From Halarcobacter anaerophilus (GTDB taxonomy: Bacteria > Campylobacterota > Campylobacteria > Campylobacterales > Arcobacteraceae): a DNA stretch of 64,000 bases. Made by a program: the position numbers and the translations under genes. Below the pieces are notes generated by a model, which ran no database searches, was not told the DNA's origin, and saw only the letters and a program-made list of their open reading frames with translations. The stretch is from positions 2,232,001-2,296,000 of the forward strand of contig NZ_CP041070.1 in assembly GCF_006459125.1 (NCBI RefSeq), given 5' to 3'. This document shows, piece after piece, positions 34,337 through 42,769 of this stretch (position 1 is the first letter of the stretch; every line of letters begins with the position of its first letter).

Positions 34337-36508
34337 TTAAATTTCATAAATATAATCATTTAGTGAATTTTTAGGAAGTTTAATTGTAAAACAGCACCCC
34401 TTAAAATTTTGATTTTTATCTCTGTAATTAATATTTCTTACATAAAAATCACCTTTCATATGATCTACTATAATTTGGTGTGACATATAAAGTCCTATTC
34501 CTGTACCTTGAGACTTATGTTTTGTAGTAAAATAGGGATCAAAAACTTTATAAATAATACTATCGGGAATTCCTCCCGCATTGTCAAGTATTCTAAGTTT
34601 ATAACATTTTTCATGTATCTCTTCTCTTATTTCGATTATTCTATTTTCTATTTGATTAGACAAAAAAGCGTCTTTTGCATTGTTTATTATATTAATCAAA
34701 ACCTGAATAAACTCATTTGGATAACCTTCGACTATTATTTTTCTATTAGAAAATTTTGTTATAACTTTTATATTATGATTATATATACTTGAATGAAGAA
34801 GTTTTAAAGCCTTTTGAACAACTTCTTTTAACTCAAAAGATTCCAAACTCTTATCTGTTTTAAAGAAGTTTCTAAAATCATCTATTGTTTTTGACAAATA
34901 TAAAGCATTTTGCACAATTGTATCCATAGAATTGTTTAATTGTTTATCATCTAATACTCCAAACTCTTTTTCAAGTTTTACGCTGCTTGCACTTGTACTT
35001 ATTACATTTAAAGGTTGTCGCCATTGATGAGCAATATTTCCTATCATTTCACCCATAGATGCCATTTTTGTCTGTTGAAAAAGAAGTTTATCTTTATTTT
35101 TTACTTCAGTAATATCAATTAAAGCCGATACTCTTACTATTTTTGAATTTAATTCTAAAAATTTTCCTTGCACTAATGCATGAATAATAGTACCGTCATC
35201 TTTTATGCACTCTATTTCATAAGGCTCTTTTACATCTTTTTTAAGATTCTCTTTTATCACATCTTTGTAATCATCAACAATATAATCAAACATATTTTTA
35301 CCGATTACATCACTTTTTGATTTAAATCCAAAAAGTTTTACAGTAACATCATTTACATCTATTATTTCATCACAGTTTGACAATACGACAGATTCCATTG
35401 TTGAATTAAAAAGAGATTTAAAACTCTCAAGTGATTTTTCTAAACTATCCTCTCTTTTATCTATTTCTTTCTGCATTTTGTAAAAACTCTTTAAAAGTTT
35501 ATTAAATTCATCAAAAGAGGATTCTTCTACTTTTTCATCATAATTGCCGTTTGCAATATGCGAAGTAACAGCTTGAATTTTATCAAAATTAAGAAATATT
35601 CTTTTGGAAATTAAAAAAGACAAATACACTGCAATAATTATAAAAAAGATAATAAGAATAACATACGTTAAAATAACACTTTTTAGAGATTTTAATATCT
35701 CGCTAAAGCTCTCTCTTACAATAATATACCAGCCTGTTTTACTGTTTTTCAGATATGAACCGAATTGTTCTTCCTCGTCTAAAGCGGAGAAAAATATATC
35801 TTGTTTTAAAGGGCTGTTTTCTTTTACCAATTTAGTGAAAGTCTCTGTTGAACTGGCATTATATCTTTGCAATACGTATTTTATATCAACCGGGTTTATA
35901 ACCAAAACAGAATTTCTGTCAAAAACCCTGATCATATAACTCTCGTCTTGATTTCTAAATTTACCGATAAAATTTGAGATTTGGGTTATATCAATTAAAA
36001 TAACACCTATTTTATTTCTCATCTTAAAACTATAAGAAAGTGTGGGAGTTTCATCAATAGAAGATAAAAACAGATTTGACCAATAACTGTTTTTATCTCT
36101 TAACTTTTTATAATAGACTTTATTTGAGTAATCAAAACCTTTATATATATGATGTTCTCTCGTCTTTGCTTTTATATAAAAATTTTCTAAGATTCCATCT
36201 TTATTTAGTATAAAAATTGAAGAGATATCTCTATTTGTCTCCAATAGATTTTGTAAAGCTTGATTTGAACTATTTGTAGAATATTTTTTTGAGATATACT
36301 CTGAAATATATTCAATATTGTGTACCATAGAATAAATTTTATTATTTACTTGGTTTAACACTAAGTTTTGATTAAATTTTATTAAATCAACTTTTGAATT
36401 ATATATATTGATAATTGATAAAATTCCGATTATTACAATTACGGACATGGTAAAAAAGATTAAAACTTGTAAAATCACTCTTTTCAAACTTCTATTTTTC
36501 ATATTCAC
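34337..36508 (-). CDS. Sensor histidine kinase (cache-HAMP-PAS-HisKA-HATPase)
   Basis: A 723-aa membrane kinase. Membrane helix at about 13-32, a dCache-like periplasmic domain (about 35-270), a second helix (about 275-298), HAMP (to about 350), PAS (about 360-475), phospho-acceptor H-box NIAHQWRQP near residue 493, and an ATPase domain with DNAGGIP and TGIGLYMS (about 590-715). The gene follows its neighbour's stop with no gap: a separate periplasmic binding protein that may present the ligand. No response regulator is adjacent. Confidence 0.92.
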   Translation of the reverse strand: MNMKNRSLKRVILQVLIFFTMSVIVIIGILSIINIYNSKVDLIKFNQNLVLNQVNNKIYSMVHNIEYISEYISKKYSTNSSNQALQNLLETNRDISSIFILNKDGILENFYIKAKTREHHIYKGFDYSNKVYYKKLRDKNSYWSNLFLSSIDETPTLSYSFKMRNKIGVILIDITQISNFIGKFRNQDESYMIRVFDRNSVLVINPVDIKYVLQRYNASSTETFTKLVKENSPLKQDIFFSALDEEEQFGSYLKNSKTGWYIIVRESFSEILKSLKSVILTYVILIIFFIIIAVYLSFLISKRIFLNFDKIQAVTSHIANGNYDEKVEESSFDEFNKLLKSFYKMQKEIDKREDSLEKSLESFKSLFNSTMESVVLSNCDEIIDVNDVTVKLFGFKSKSDVIGKNMFDYIVDDYKDVIKENLKKDVKEPYEIECIKDDGTIIHALVQGKFLELNSKIVRVSALIDITEVKNKDKLLFQQTKMASMGEMIGNIAHQWRQPLNVISTSASSVKLEKEFGVLDDKQLNNSMDTIVQNALYLSKTIDDFRNFFKTDKSLESFELKEVVQKALKLLHSSIYNHNIKVITKFSNRKIIVEGYPNEFIQVLINIINNAKDAFLSNQIENRIIEIREEIHEKCYKLRILDNAGGIPDSIIYKVFDPYFTTKHKSQGTGIGLYMSHQIIVDHMKGDFYVRNINYRDKNQNFKGCCFTIKLPKNSLNDYIYEI

Positions 36509-37624
36509 CTAATAATTATATATTTTTTTAAATTCATTATCTTTAACAACGGTTAAATATTGTTCTCTTTGGATATCACCGTATTTGTCAAAAAGAAGAA
36601 ATCCTTGCAAACCTTCAAATTTTTTAATTGACAAAAGATTTGTTTTGAAATTTTTCAAATCTGAATCTTTTTCTAAAATTTTTAAAATTACTTTTCCTGT
36701 TTCATATGCCTGTGCAGAAAAAATAGTAGGTTCTATTTTAAATTTTTCTTTATATCTTTTTATAAAATCAAGATATTTTTTATTTACTGAATTTTCATTA
36801 TATGAACTTAAAAAAAGAGTTCCGTTGACTGCCTTTCCTCCGTCTTCAAGAAATTCATGGTTTTTAGCCCATCCCGAAGCACAAAACTTTTTATTTATAT
36901 TGTTTAACTTTAGAAATTGTATTAATCTTGAACTATCTACGGAATTTGCAACAATAAACACTCCGTCCAAATCTTTTTTCTCTTTAATCTTTTTTAGAAT
37001 TGTTTCAAAACTCTCTTTCATAGAGATCGTTTCTATAAAACTTTTTCCGCCTGAAGATATGAAAGATTCTTGAAAACTTGATAAATAATTTTTTGAATAA
37101 GAGCTGTTTTTATAATCATATACAGCCAACAAGCTTTTTATATTGTGTTTTATAAGATATCTGGAGAGAATATCAAATCTCTCTTTGGAAAGTGCTACTT
37201 GCGTTCTAAAAAAGTTATCATCTTTACCGGAAAATTCACCGCTGCTTGAAGTAACTGAAAAAAGAAAAGTTTTACTGTTTTTTAGAATTTGAGAAAGGGA
37301 AATTTTAGTCATTGCGCTTGTTGTATTTCCCACAATCAAGTCTATATTTTCTTTTATAAAAAAGTTAATAATACTTTTTGCAGACTCCTCGTTTTGTTTG
37401 TCATCTTTTACTATTATTTTAATTTTTTTATCATTTACTTCATAATCTACATCATCAAATGCCAATAAAAAGCCATTTAAAACAGAATGACCAAGGGTCG
37501 AATATTTGCCGCTTAAAGTACCTGAAAATCCTATTTTTATAGTTTCATCTTTTTTCAAAAAATATGTAAGGAATAACAGAATTACAACAATTATCACAAG
37601 TATTAAGAAAACATATTTTTTCAT
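36509..37624 (-). CDS. Periplasmic binding protein, LivJ/branched-chain amino-acid type
   Basis: A 371-aa type I periplasmic binding protein with an N-terminal signal/anchor helix (about 4-23). Family features: IKIGFSGTLSGKYSTLGHSVLNGFLLAFDDV (about 30-60), NTTSAMTKISLSQILKNSKTFLFSVTSS, and FKIEPTIFSAQAYETGKVIL near the C-terminus. No ABC permease is nearby. It is cotranscribed with, and ends right at, the sensor kinase, so it probably acts as a ligand-sensing subunit and not in transport. Confidence 0.85.
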   Translation of the reverse strand: MKKYVFLILVIIVVILLFLTYFLKKDETIKIGFSGTLSGKYSTLGHSVLNGFLLAFDDVDYEVNDKKIKIIVKDDKQNEESAKSIINFFIKENIDLIVGNTTSAMTKISLSQILKNSKTFLFSVTSSSGEFSGKDDNFFRTQVALSKERFDILSRYLIKHNIKSLLAVYDYKNSSYSKNYLSSFQESFISSGGKSFIETISMKESFETILKKIKEKKDLDGVFIVANSVDSSRLIQFLKLNNINKKFCASGWAKNHEFLEDGGKAVNGTLFLSSYNENSVNKKYLDFIKRYKEKFKIEPTIFSAQAYETGKVILKILEKDSDLKNFKTNLLSIKKFEGLQGFLLFDKYGDIQREQYLTVVKDNEFKKIYNY

Positions 37625-37642
37625 TTCTTCTCCGATTCTGTT

Positions 37643-37671
37643 TTGATATTATACAATTAATAAGCTATAAT
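37643..37671 (+). promoter_or_regulatory. Sigma-70 type promoter of rnhB
   Basis: -35 TTGATA (37643-37648) and a perfect -10 TATAAT (37666-37671) with a 17-bp spacer, about 45 bp before the rnhB start. Confidence 0.8.
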
Positions 37672-37717
37672 TTGGCTACATATAATAATTTTTTTATTAT
37701 TTATTTTAGGAGAGTTT

Positions 37718-38284
37718 ATGTTTTGCGGTATTGATGAAGCAGGTCGTGGTCCTATTGCAGGTCCCCTTGTTGTTGCAGGTGTTATTATTTTAGAAGAGAT
37801 TGAAGGATTAGATGATTCAAAGAAATTAACTGAAAAAAAAAGAGAAAAGTTGTATGAAGAGATAATAAAAAAATCTAAGTACCATATAGTTTTTAAAGAT
37901 AATCAAACAATAGATGAAAGAGGTATTAGTTATTGTCTTAAATCTTCTATTGAAGAGATAATAAAAGAGTTAGGTGAAAATAGTTACTTAATGGACGGAA
38001 ATACCTCCTTTGGAATAAAAGATTTGGAGCATAAAATAAAAGCAGATGCAACAATAAAAGAGGTAAGTGCAGCCTCAATTTTGGCAAAAGTAAGCCGTGA
38101 CAGATATATGTGTGAGGTTTCTTCAAAATTTCCAAATTATGATTTTGAAAAACATAAAGGGTATGGAACAAAAGCCCATGTTGAAAAAATCAAGAAATTT
38201 GGAAGATGCAGCCAGCATAGATACAGTTTTAAATTAAAAGCTTTAGGAGAAGAGAATATAGGATTTCAAAAGAGTCTGTTTTAG
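37718..38284 (+). CDS. rnhB: Ribonuclease HII
   Basis: Removes single ribonucleotides and RNA primers from DNA. The 188-aa protein starts CGIDEAGRGPIAGPLVVAGV with catalytic D6 and E7; a further catalytic Asp is in KADATIKEVSAASILAKVSRD, and YGTKAHVEKIKKFGRCSQHR is the C-terminal signature. AGGAGAG lies before the ATG. It converges on the thiamine-binding-family gene. Confidence 0.96.
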   Translation: MFCGIDEAGRGPIAGPLVVAGVIILEEIEGLDDSKKLTEKKREKLYEEIIKKSKYHIVFKDNQTIDERGISYCLKSSIEEIIKELGENSYLMDGNTSFGIKDLEHKIKADATIKEVSAASILAKVSRDRYMCEVSSKFPNYDFEKHKGYGTKAHVEKIKKFGRCSQHRYSFKLKALGEENIGFQKSLF

Positions 38285-38285
38285 A

Positions 38286-38600
38286 CTATTTTGAAACTTC
38301 ACCTATTTTATTTTCAACAGATTTTATTTTCCCCGTTAATCTGTTTTCATGACCTTTTCTAATATCAAAAGTTATAGGAGAATAAACTCTATTGCAACCC
38401 AAACTTTCAAGTTTGTCATAAGATTTTTGAATTATTTCCAAAGCATCACAAAGATTAGGAGTCTCTACAATTGTAGCCATTGAAGTTAATTGATAAGGGA
38501 AACCCGATTCTCTTATTACTTTTATAACTTGGGCAACATATTCACTTTTGCTCTCACTTTTATCAGTAGGGAACATTGCCATTTGTAATAAAACGCTCAT
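38286..38600 (-). CDS. MTH1187/YkoF-type thiamine-binding-family protein (UPF0045)
   Basis: A 104-aa protein of the MTH1187/YqgV family: VLLQMAMFPTDKSESKSEYVAQVIKVIRESGFPYQLTSMATIVET and LEIIQKSYDKLESLGCNRVYSPITFDIRKG. Some relatives bind thiamine. The ATG at 38600 has GAGGAAG right upstream; the 15 extra residues of the longer frame are not family-like. Role here unknown. Confidence 0.85.
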   Translation of the reverse strand: MSVLLQMAMFPTDKSESKSEYVAQVIKVIRESGFPYQLTSMATIVETPNLCDALEIIQKSYDKLESLGCNRVYSPITFDIRKGHENRLTGKIKSVENKIGEVSK

Positions 38601-38788
38601 TTCTTCCTCTTTTGTAATTTTCAAATATGAAAGAATAATACACAAAGTGTAATTATAGTTTATTAAAAAATTTTAATTTAATTCTTAATTTATTTTTTAG
38701 AGCATAAAAAATATACTTTATAAATATTTCAAGACAGATTCATAAAGTTTACGTTAATATTTAAAAATAAAAATACAAAAGGAGCATT

Positions 38789-39130
38789 ATGCAAATAGAA
38801 GTTTCACCTGAAGTTTTACTTTCACAATTAGGTTATACAAAAAGTGAATCATCTTTAAAACAAGCAGAAAATATAATGGAGCAAACAAAAGATTTTAATA
38901 AGTTTTCAAAACATGTTATCAGTTTAAACGATAACTTGAAAAAAATGAATGCTTATGTTGCACTATCAAATTCATCAGAACATTTGAAAATCAAATGCGA
39001 TGAAAATGATGCAAACGAGATTTTAGAAGAGTTTCATAATGAAGTAAATAATTGGGCGGACAAATATAATGTGAGCTTACAAAAACTTGACAATAAACCT
39101 GTTTATTATATTCTAGGAATAAAACAATAA
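38789..39130 (+). CDS. Unknown small protein
   Basis: A 113-aa, mainly helical protein without signal peptide or membrane segment (ENIMEQTKDFNKFSKHVISLNDNLKKMNAYVALSNS-type heptad pattern in the middle, then LKIKCDENDANEILEEFHNEV). I do not recognise a family. A good AAAAGGAG site precedes the ATG and an imperfect hairpin follows the stop. Confidence 0.6.
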   Translation: MQIEVSPEVLLSQLGYTKSESSLKQAENIMEQTKDFNKFSKHVISLNDNLKKMNAYVALSNSSEHLKIKCDENDANEILEEFHNEVNNWADKYNVSLQKLDNKPVYYILGIKQ

Positions 39131-39145
39131 TCAAATTTTTATAAA

Positions 39146-39170
39146 AGAGCGCCCCAAAAAAAGGCGTTCT
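39146..39170 (+). terminator. GC-rich hairpin after the 38789 gene
   Basis: AGAGCGCC (39146-39153) pairs with GGCGTTCT (39163-39170) with one G-U. No strong T-run follows, so it is a likely but not certain terminator. Confidence 0.55.
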
Positions 39171-39214
39171 TATACTACTGTTTTAAGTTTTCACTTTTAA
39201 ATTTTTACTTTTTC

Positions 39215-39246
39215 TTGACAAACGTTATGTATTATAATATACTACG
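39215..39246 (+). promoter_or_regulatory. Promoter overlapped by ModE-like operator 1
   Basis: -35 TTGACA (39215-39220) and -10 TATACT (39238-39243), 17 bp apart. A 24-bp imperfect inverted repeat at 39223-39246 (half-sites CGTTATGTA and TATACTACG, 6 bp apart) covers the spacer and -10. It matches the E. coli-type ModE pattern CGTTATATA-N6-TATATAACG at 15 of 18 half-site positions. This placement suits repression when molybdate is plentiful. Confidence 0.7.
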
Positions 39247-39306
39247 TTGTTCATTTACTTAACCTACTTGCTTTTTTTCTACAAAGTTAAGTAAAGGAAC
39301 ACTTTC

Positions 39307-39906
39307 ATGAATACTAAAAATTCATACATCAATTTAAAAAACGAACCCCTCCCGGATATAAAACAATTTAGCCAATGTGACATATCTCAAAAATTTAATC
39401 CAAACGGAATTAGAGAATTAATGGTTGACTTTGTTTTCCCGCCTGTTGCTTTTCCGCCTGATGAAATATATGAAAAATTTGGAGAAGAAAATATTATAAA
39501 GATGGTTTTTCACCACCATGGTTTATTAAAGAAAAGTTCCATTAAAAATCTCTTTACGCAAGATGAAGAGGAGTTTAAAACAATGACTTACAGAACTGCA
39601 GAGTTTTTTATTGAAGCTTTGGGTGGCGGTTCCAGATACTCTTCAAAACACGGGCATCCCCATTTACGTTCAAGACATTTCCCTTTTACAATAGATGAAC
39701 ATGCAAGAGAAGTCTGGCTTATGTTTTATAAAAAAACATTAAAAGAGATAAACTTTCCAAAAGAGTATTTAAAAGCTTTTTGGGAATGGATAGAGTCTTT
39801 GTCTATTAGAATGATAAATAGAAGAAGTTCTATGGAACCTCCCAAAAGATTCCCTTTTGAAGAGATAAAACATGAATTTTTTAAAGGAGGAGAAAATGAA
39901 AAATAA
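39307..39906 (+). CDS. Group II truncated hemoglobin
   Basis: A 199-aa heme protein. The globin segment (about 50-180) ends in group II features: LGGGSRYSSKHGHPHLRSRH (about 103-122, with the proximal His in RSRH), FPFTIDEHAREVWLMFYKK (the conserved Trp at position G8) and LSIRMINRR. About 35-45 N-terminal residues precede the globin fold. Such globins bind oxygen or NO. It is the first gene after ModE-like operator 1 and overlaps a binding-protein gene, an odd partner for a globin. Family secure, role unknown. Confidence 0.85.
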   Translation: MNTKNSYINLKNEPLPDIKQFSQCDISQKFNPNGIRELMVDFVFPPVAFPPDEIYEKFGEENIIKMVFHHHGLLKKSSIKNLFTQDEEEFKTMTYRTAEFFIEALGGGSRYSSKHGHPHLRSRHFPFTIDEHAREVWLMFYKKTLKEINFPKEYLKAFWEWIESLSIRMINRRSSMEPPKRFPFEEIKHEFFKGGENEK

Positions 39907-40933
39907 ATTCCTTTTCTTTATTCTGTTTTCATTTATATGCCTTACTCAACTCTCATCAAAAACAATAACAGATATGAGTAATAACAAAATTGTAGTTCCG
40001 GACAAAATTGAAAGAGTTTTCGGTTCTGCTCCTCCTACTACGTTTTTAATCTCGTTATACAAACCTGACCTTCTTGTGGGTCTTAACTTTCCCTCTTTTA
40101 ATATGAATAATTTTGGAGATTCATACTATTTAGGTGAAAAATTTATGAACCTTAAATCATTGGGAGGTTGGCAAGGAAGTCAAAAAGGTGCAAGCGTAGA
40201 GATGCTTTTAAAGCTAAAAACTCAAATTATTTTAGGCTGGAACAATGACTTTTTACTAAAAAAAATGAACAAAAGTCTAAATAACATAAATATTCCCACT
40301 GTAATGGTAAACGGTGATGATTTAGAAAAAATGCCTGAAACTTTTGAATTTTTAGGAAATCTTTTTGATATGCCAAAAAGAGGTGAAGAGTTGGCAACTT
40401 ATGCACAAAATTCTTTAGAATATATCTCTAATATGACAAAAAATATTGAGAAAGGCAAAGAAGTTACTTTTTATTATGCAGAGGGACAAAACGGATTAAC
40501 AAGCGATTGTACTTACTCTTTTCACACAACGCAGTTTAGATATATTCATGCAAAAAATATTTACGAGTGTCAGCAAAAAGATATTATGGGAATGGAAAGC
40601 ATAAATTTCGAATCTATTCTAAAAGCAGATCCTGATGTAATAATCGTACAGTCACCGAAATTTTATACAAATATTTTTAAAAATCCGAAATGGAAGATGC
40701 TAAAAGCAGTAAAAGCAAAAAAAGTGTATCTAGTTCCTAGAATACCTTTTAATTGGATAGACAGACCGCCTTCATTTATGAGACTTCTTGGAATACATTG
40801 GTTAAGTTCTGTTATGTATCCCCAATATTACAAAAAAGATATAAATGAAGAGATAAAAACTTTTTATAAAATATTTTTTAAAGTTGATCTTGATGAAGAA
40901 AAATTAAAAGAGATTAAAAAAAGAGCCTTTTAA
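39896..40933 (+). CDS. Periplasmic substrate-binding protein, class III (candidate Mo/W or metallophore binder A)
   Basis: A 345-aa protein with a signal peptide (FLFFILFSFICLTQLSSKT). Typical C-terminal motif: LKAVKAKKVYLVPRIPFNWI followed by DRPPSFMRLLGIHWL (about 286-300), shared with the binding protein at 41691. I start at ATG 39896, right after AAAGGAGGA. Class III binding proteins of this kind include the molybdate/tungstate binder MolA of Haemophilus; the ligand here is inferred from the ModE-like operator only. Confidence 0.85.
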   Translation: MKNKFLFFILFSFICLTQLSSKTITDMSNNKIVVPDKIERVFGSAPPTTFLISLYKPDLLVGLNFPSFNMNNFGDSYYLGEKFMNLKSLGGWQGSQKGASVEMLLKLKTQIILGWNNDFLLKKMNKSLNNINIPTVMVNGDDLEKMPETFEFLGNLFDMPKRGEELATYAQNSLEYISNMTKNIEKGKEVTFYYAEGQNGLTSDCTYSFHTTQFRYIHAKNIYECQQKDIMGMESINFESILKADPDVIIVQSPKFYTNIFKNPKWKMLKAVKAKKVYLVPRIPFNWIDRPPSFMRLLGIHWLSSVMYPQYYKKDINEEIKTFYKIFFKVDLDEEKLKEIKKRAF

Positions 40934-40956
40934 AAGAGGATTTTTCCTCTTTTAAA
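40929..40956. terminator. Bidirectional terminator
   Basis: A perfect 12-bp stem (TTTAAAAGAGGA 40929-40940, TCCTCTTTTAAA 40945-40956) with a TTTT loop lies between the convergent binding-protein and methyltransferase genes and includes both ends. Confidence 0.75.
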
Positions 40957-41689
40957 CTCTCCAAACTAAAACACCGATATTTGAAAAAGTCTCCCTTAGA
41001 ATTTTCCCGTCCTCTTTTATATGAGGCTTTAAAAGCTCCTGAATTTTTTCTTTATCTTCGCTAATTTCTCTTAACTTTAAATGCTGCAGCACATCATTAG
41101 TCATTTCATCCAACGTTCCTTCATTTGACCAATTATGTTCAAAATATTCATCTTTTATTTCATACCCTAAAGAGTTAATATACTCTTTTGTATCAAAAAA
41201 TTTATTTGACATTTTACTTGCATATCCAAGTGTTTCAAGAATATTATCCATTAAAGGGCTGTGTCTTTGTTTTGAAAAAGAAATATAAATACAGATATCT
41301 TTTGATAAATTAATCATGCTGTCAATATCTGCAAAAGAGCTTATTGCAGGTGTCATTGCACTTAAAACAATATCATACTGATTTTGTTCGTTAAACTCTT
41401 TAAAATCCATTTTTTTCAACTCTATATTTTTTATGTCATTCATTTCTATAAAATTTTTAAAATGATTTAACATCCCGTTTGAAAGGTCGACTCCTAAAAT
41501 CGAATTTGCCTCTTTGCACATCAAAGAACTATAAAGCCCTGTTCCACAGCCGATATCTAAAATATTCTTTGATCTAAAATCAATACCGAACTCTTTTACT
41601 TTCGATAAAACTCTATTTGGGGTAACAAGACCGTACTCATCCATAGGCGTAGGATAATTTTTTGATTTAAAATCCCAAAACTTTTCCAT
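40952..41689 (-). CDS. Class I SAM-dependent methyltransferase
   Basis: A 245-aa Rossmann methyltransferase. Motif I NILDIGCGTGLYSSLMC (about 39-55), the acidic residue in LGVDLSNGML and motif IV YDIVLSAMTP (about 104-113). Resembles UbiE/COQ5-type small-molecule methyltransferases. It is cotranscribed with the binding protein at 41691 (1-bp gap) under the divergent promoter region with ModE-like operator 2, so it may act on an imported ligand. Substrate unknown. Confidence 0.85.
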   Translation of the reverse strand: MEKFWDFKSKNYPTPMDEYGLVTPNRVLSKVKEFGIDFRSKNILDIGCGTGLYSSLMCKEANSILGVDLSNGMLNHFKNFIEMNDIKNIELKKMDFKEFNEQNQYDIVLSAMTPAISSFADIDSMINLSKDICIYISFSKQRHSPLMDNILETLGYASKMSNKFFDTKEYINSLGYEIKDEYFEHNWSNEGTLDEMTNDVLQHLKLREISEDKEKIQELLKPHIKEDGKILRETFSNIGVLVWRV

Positions 41690-41690
41690 T

Positions 41691-42650
41691 TTATTCTCCT
41701 TCTAATAAATTTTTTACTTGATTATCACTTAAAGAAACATTTAAAAAAAGTTTGTAAAACTCTTTTACTCTCTTTTCTATATCTATATTATAAATATCTT
41801 TATAAACAATATTTCCCAACCATTGCGCACCTAAAATCTTCATAAATGACGGAGGTCTGTCAAACCAGCTAAAAGGTGATTTCGGAATAAAGTATATATT
41901 TCTGTTTTTTACGGCTTTAAGCTGTAACATTTTTTCATCTTTATAAACATTTTTATAAAAATTCTCTTCTTGAGTAATAATAATATCAGGGTCATAGAGT
42001 ATTAACTGTTCCAGTGAAATTCTTTCTCTTCCAAAACCGGCTTTATTAGGACATTTATGGGGATTTATTGCACCTACATACTCTATTAAATCAGCATGAA
42101 CGGAACTATCACATTCTGTTTGTAGACCATCAGCTCCTTCTGCATAATATACTGATTTTTTCTCTTTAACTCTTTTTTTCAAACTCTTTAACTCATCCAA
42201 ACTCTTTTTTGTATATAAAGATAATTGCTCTGCCCTACTTTTTAAGCCTAAAGTCAAACCTAAATCTTTATATGCTTTGCTATAATCTTCCAAAGAGTTT
42301 ATATTTATACTAAAAGTTTTAAAACCCAAACTATGCAGTTTATCATCTACTTTTTTAAAACTGTTATTAAAATTCCAAGTTACTACCAAATCAGGATTTA
42401 CCTTTATAAGTGTTTCAAAATTCGGTGTATTTCCCTGCCCAAACCAACCGCCTATAAGAGGCAACTTATTCATATCTTTTCTTAAATATTCTAATTCTCT
42501 ATTTACAAAAGTATAATTTATACCTGCTATTAAATCGGGATTTAAAGAATATAAAAAGTAAGTTGCAGGAGGAGAAGCACCGAAAACAGTTACACTCTGC
42601 TTAGCAAACATTACACCTACAATAAAAAAAATAGACAGTATTTTTTTCAC
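41691..42650 (-). CDS. Periplasmic substrate-binding protein, class III (candidate Mo/W or metallophore binder B)
   Basis: A 319-aa protein with a short signal peptide (KKILSIFFIVGVMFAKQS). LKAVKNRNIYFIPKSPFSWF and DRPPSFMKILGAQWL (about 258-291) match binder A at 39896. It diverges from the luciferase-like/permease/ATPase operon, and the shared 119-bp region contains ModE-like operator 2. It is the most likely partner of the permease at 43685, since no other permease lies in this locus. Confidence 0.85.
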   Translation of the reverse strand: MKKILSIFFIVGVMFAKQSVTVFGASPPATYFLYSLNPDLIAGINYTFVNRELEYLRKDMNKLPLIGGWFGQGNTPNFETLIKVNPDLVVTWNFNNSFKKVDDKLHSLGFKTFSININSLEDYSKAYKDLGLTLGLKSRAEQLSLYTKKSLDELKSLKKRVKEKKSVYYAEGADGLQTECDSSVHADLIEYVGAINPHKCPNKAGFGRERISLEQLILYDPDIIITQEENFYKNVYKDEKMLQLKAVKNRNIYFIPKSPFSWFDRPPSFMKILGAQWLGNIVYKDIYNIDIEKRVKEFYKLFLNVSLSDNQVKNLLEGE

Positions 42651-42709
42651 AAAAACTCCTTCTTTTTAATTTTTGTATAAAAATTATACAATTTAACAAG
42701 TCTTATTTG

Positions 42710-42746
42710 TTGACTTTTTCCTCGTTATATAATACAATACATAACG
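42710..42746 (+). promoter_or_regulatory. Promoter overlapped by ModE-like operator 2
   Basis: -35 TTGACT (42710-42715) and -10 TACAAT (42733-42738), 17 bp apart. A 24-bp inverted repeat at 42723-42746 has half-sites CGTTATATA and TACATAACG, 6 bp apart; 17 of 18 positions match CGTTATATA-N6-TATATAACG. It covers the -10 of the rightward promoter and could also control the leftward genes at 40952-42650. Confidence 0.8.
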
Positions 42747-42769
42747 AAAAATTGCAAGTAGGTTGGAAA

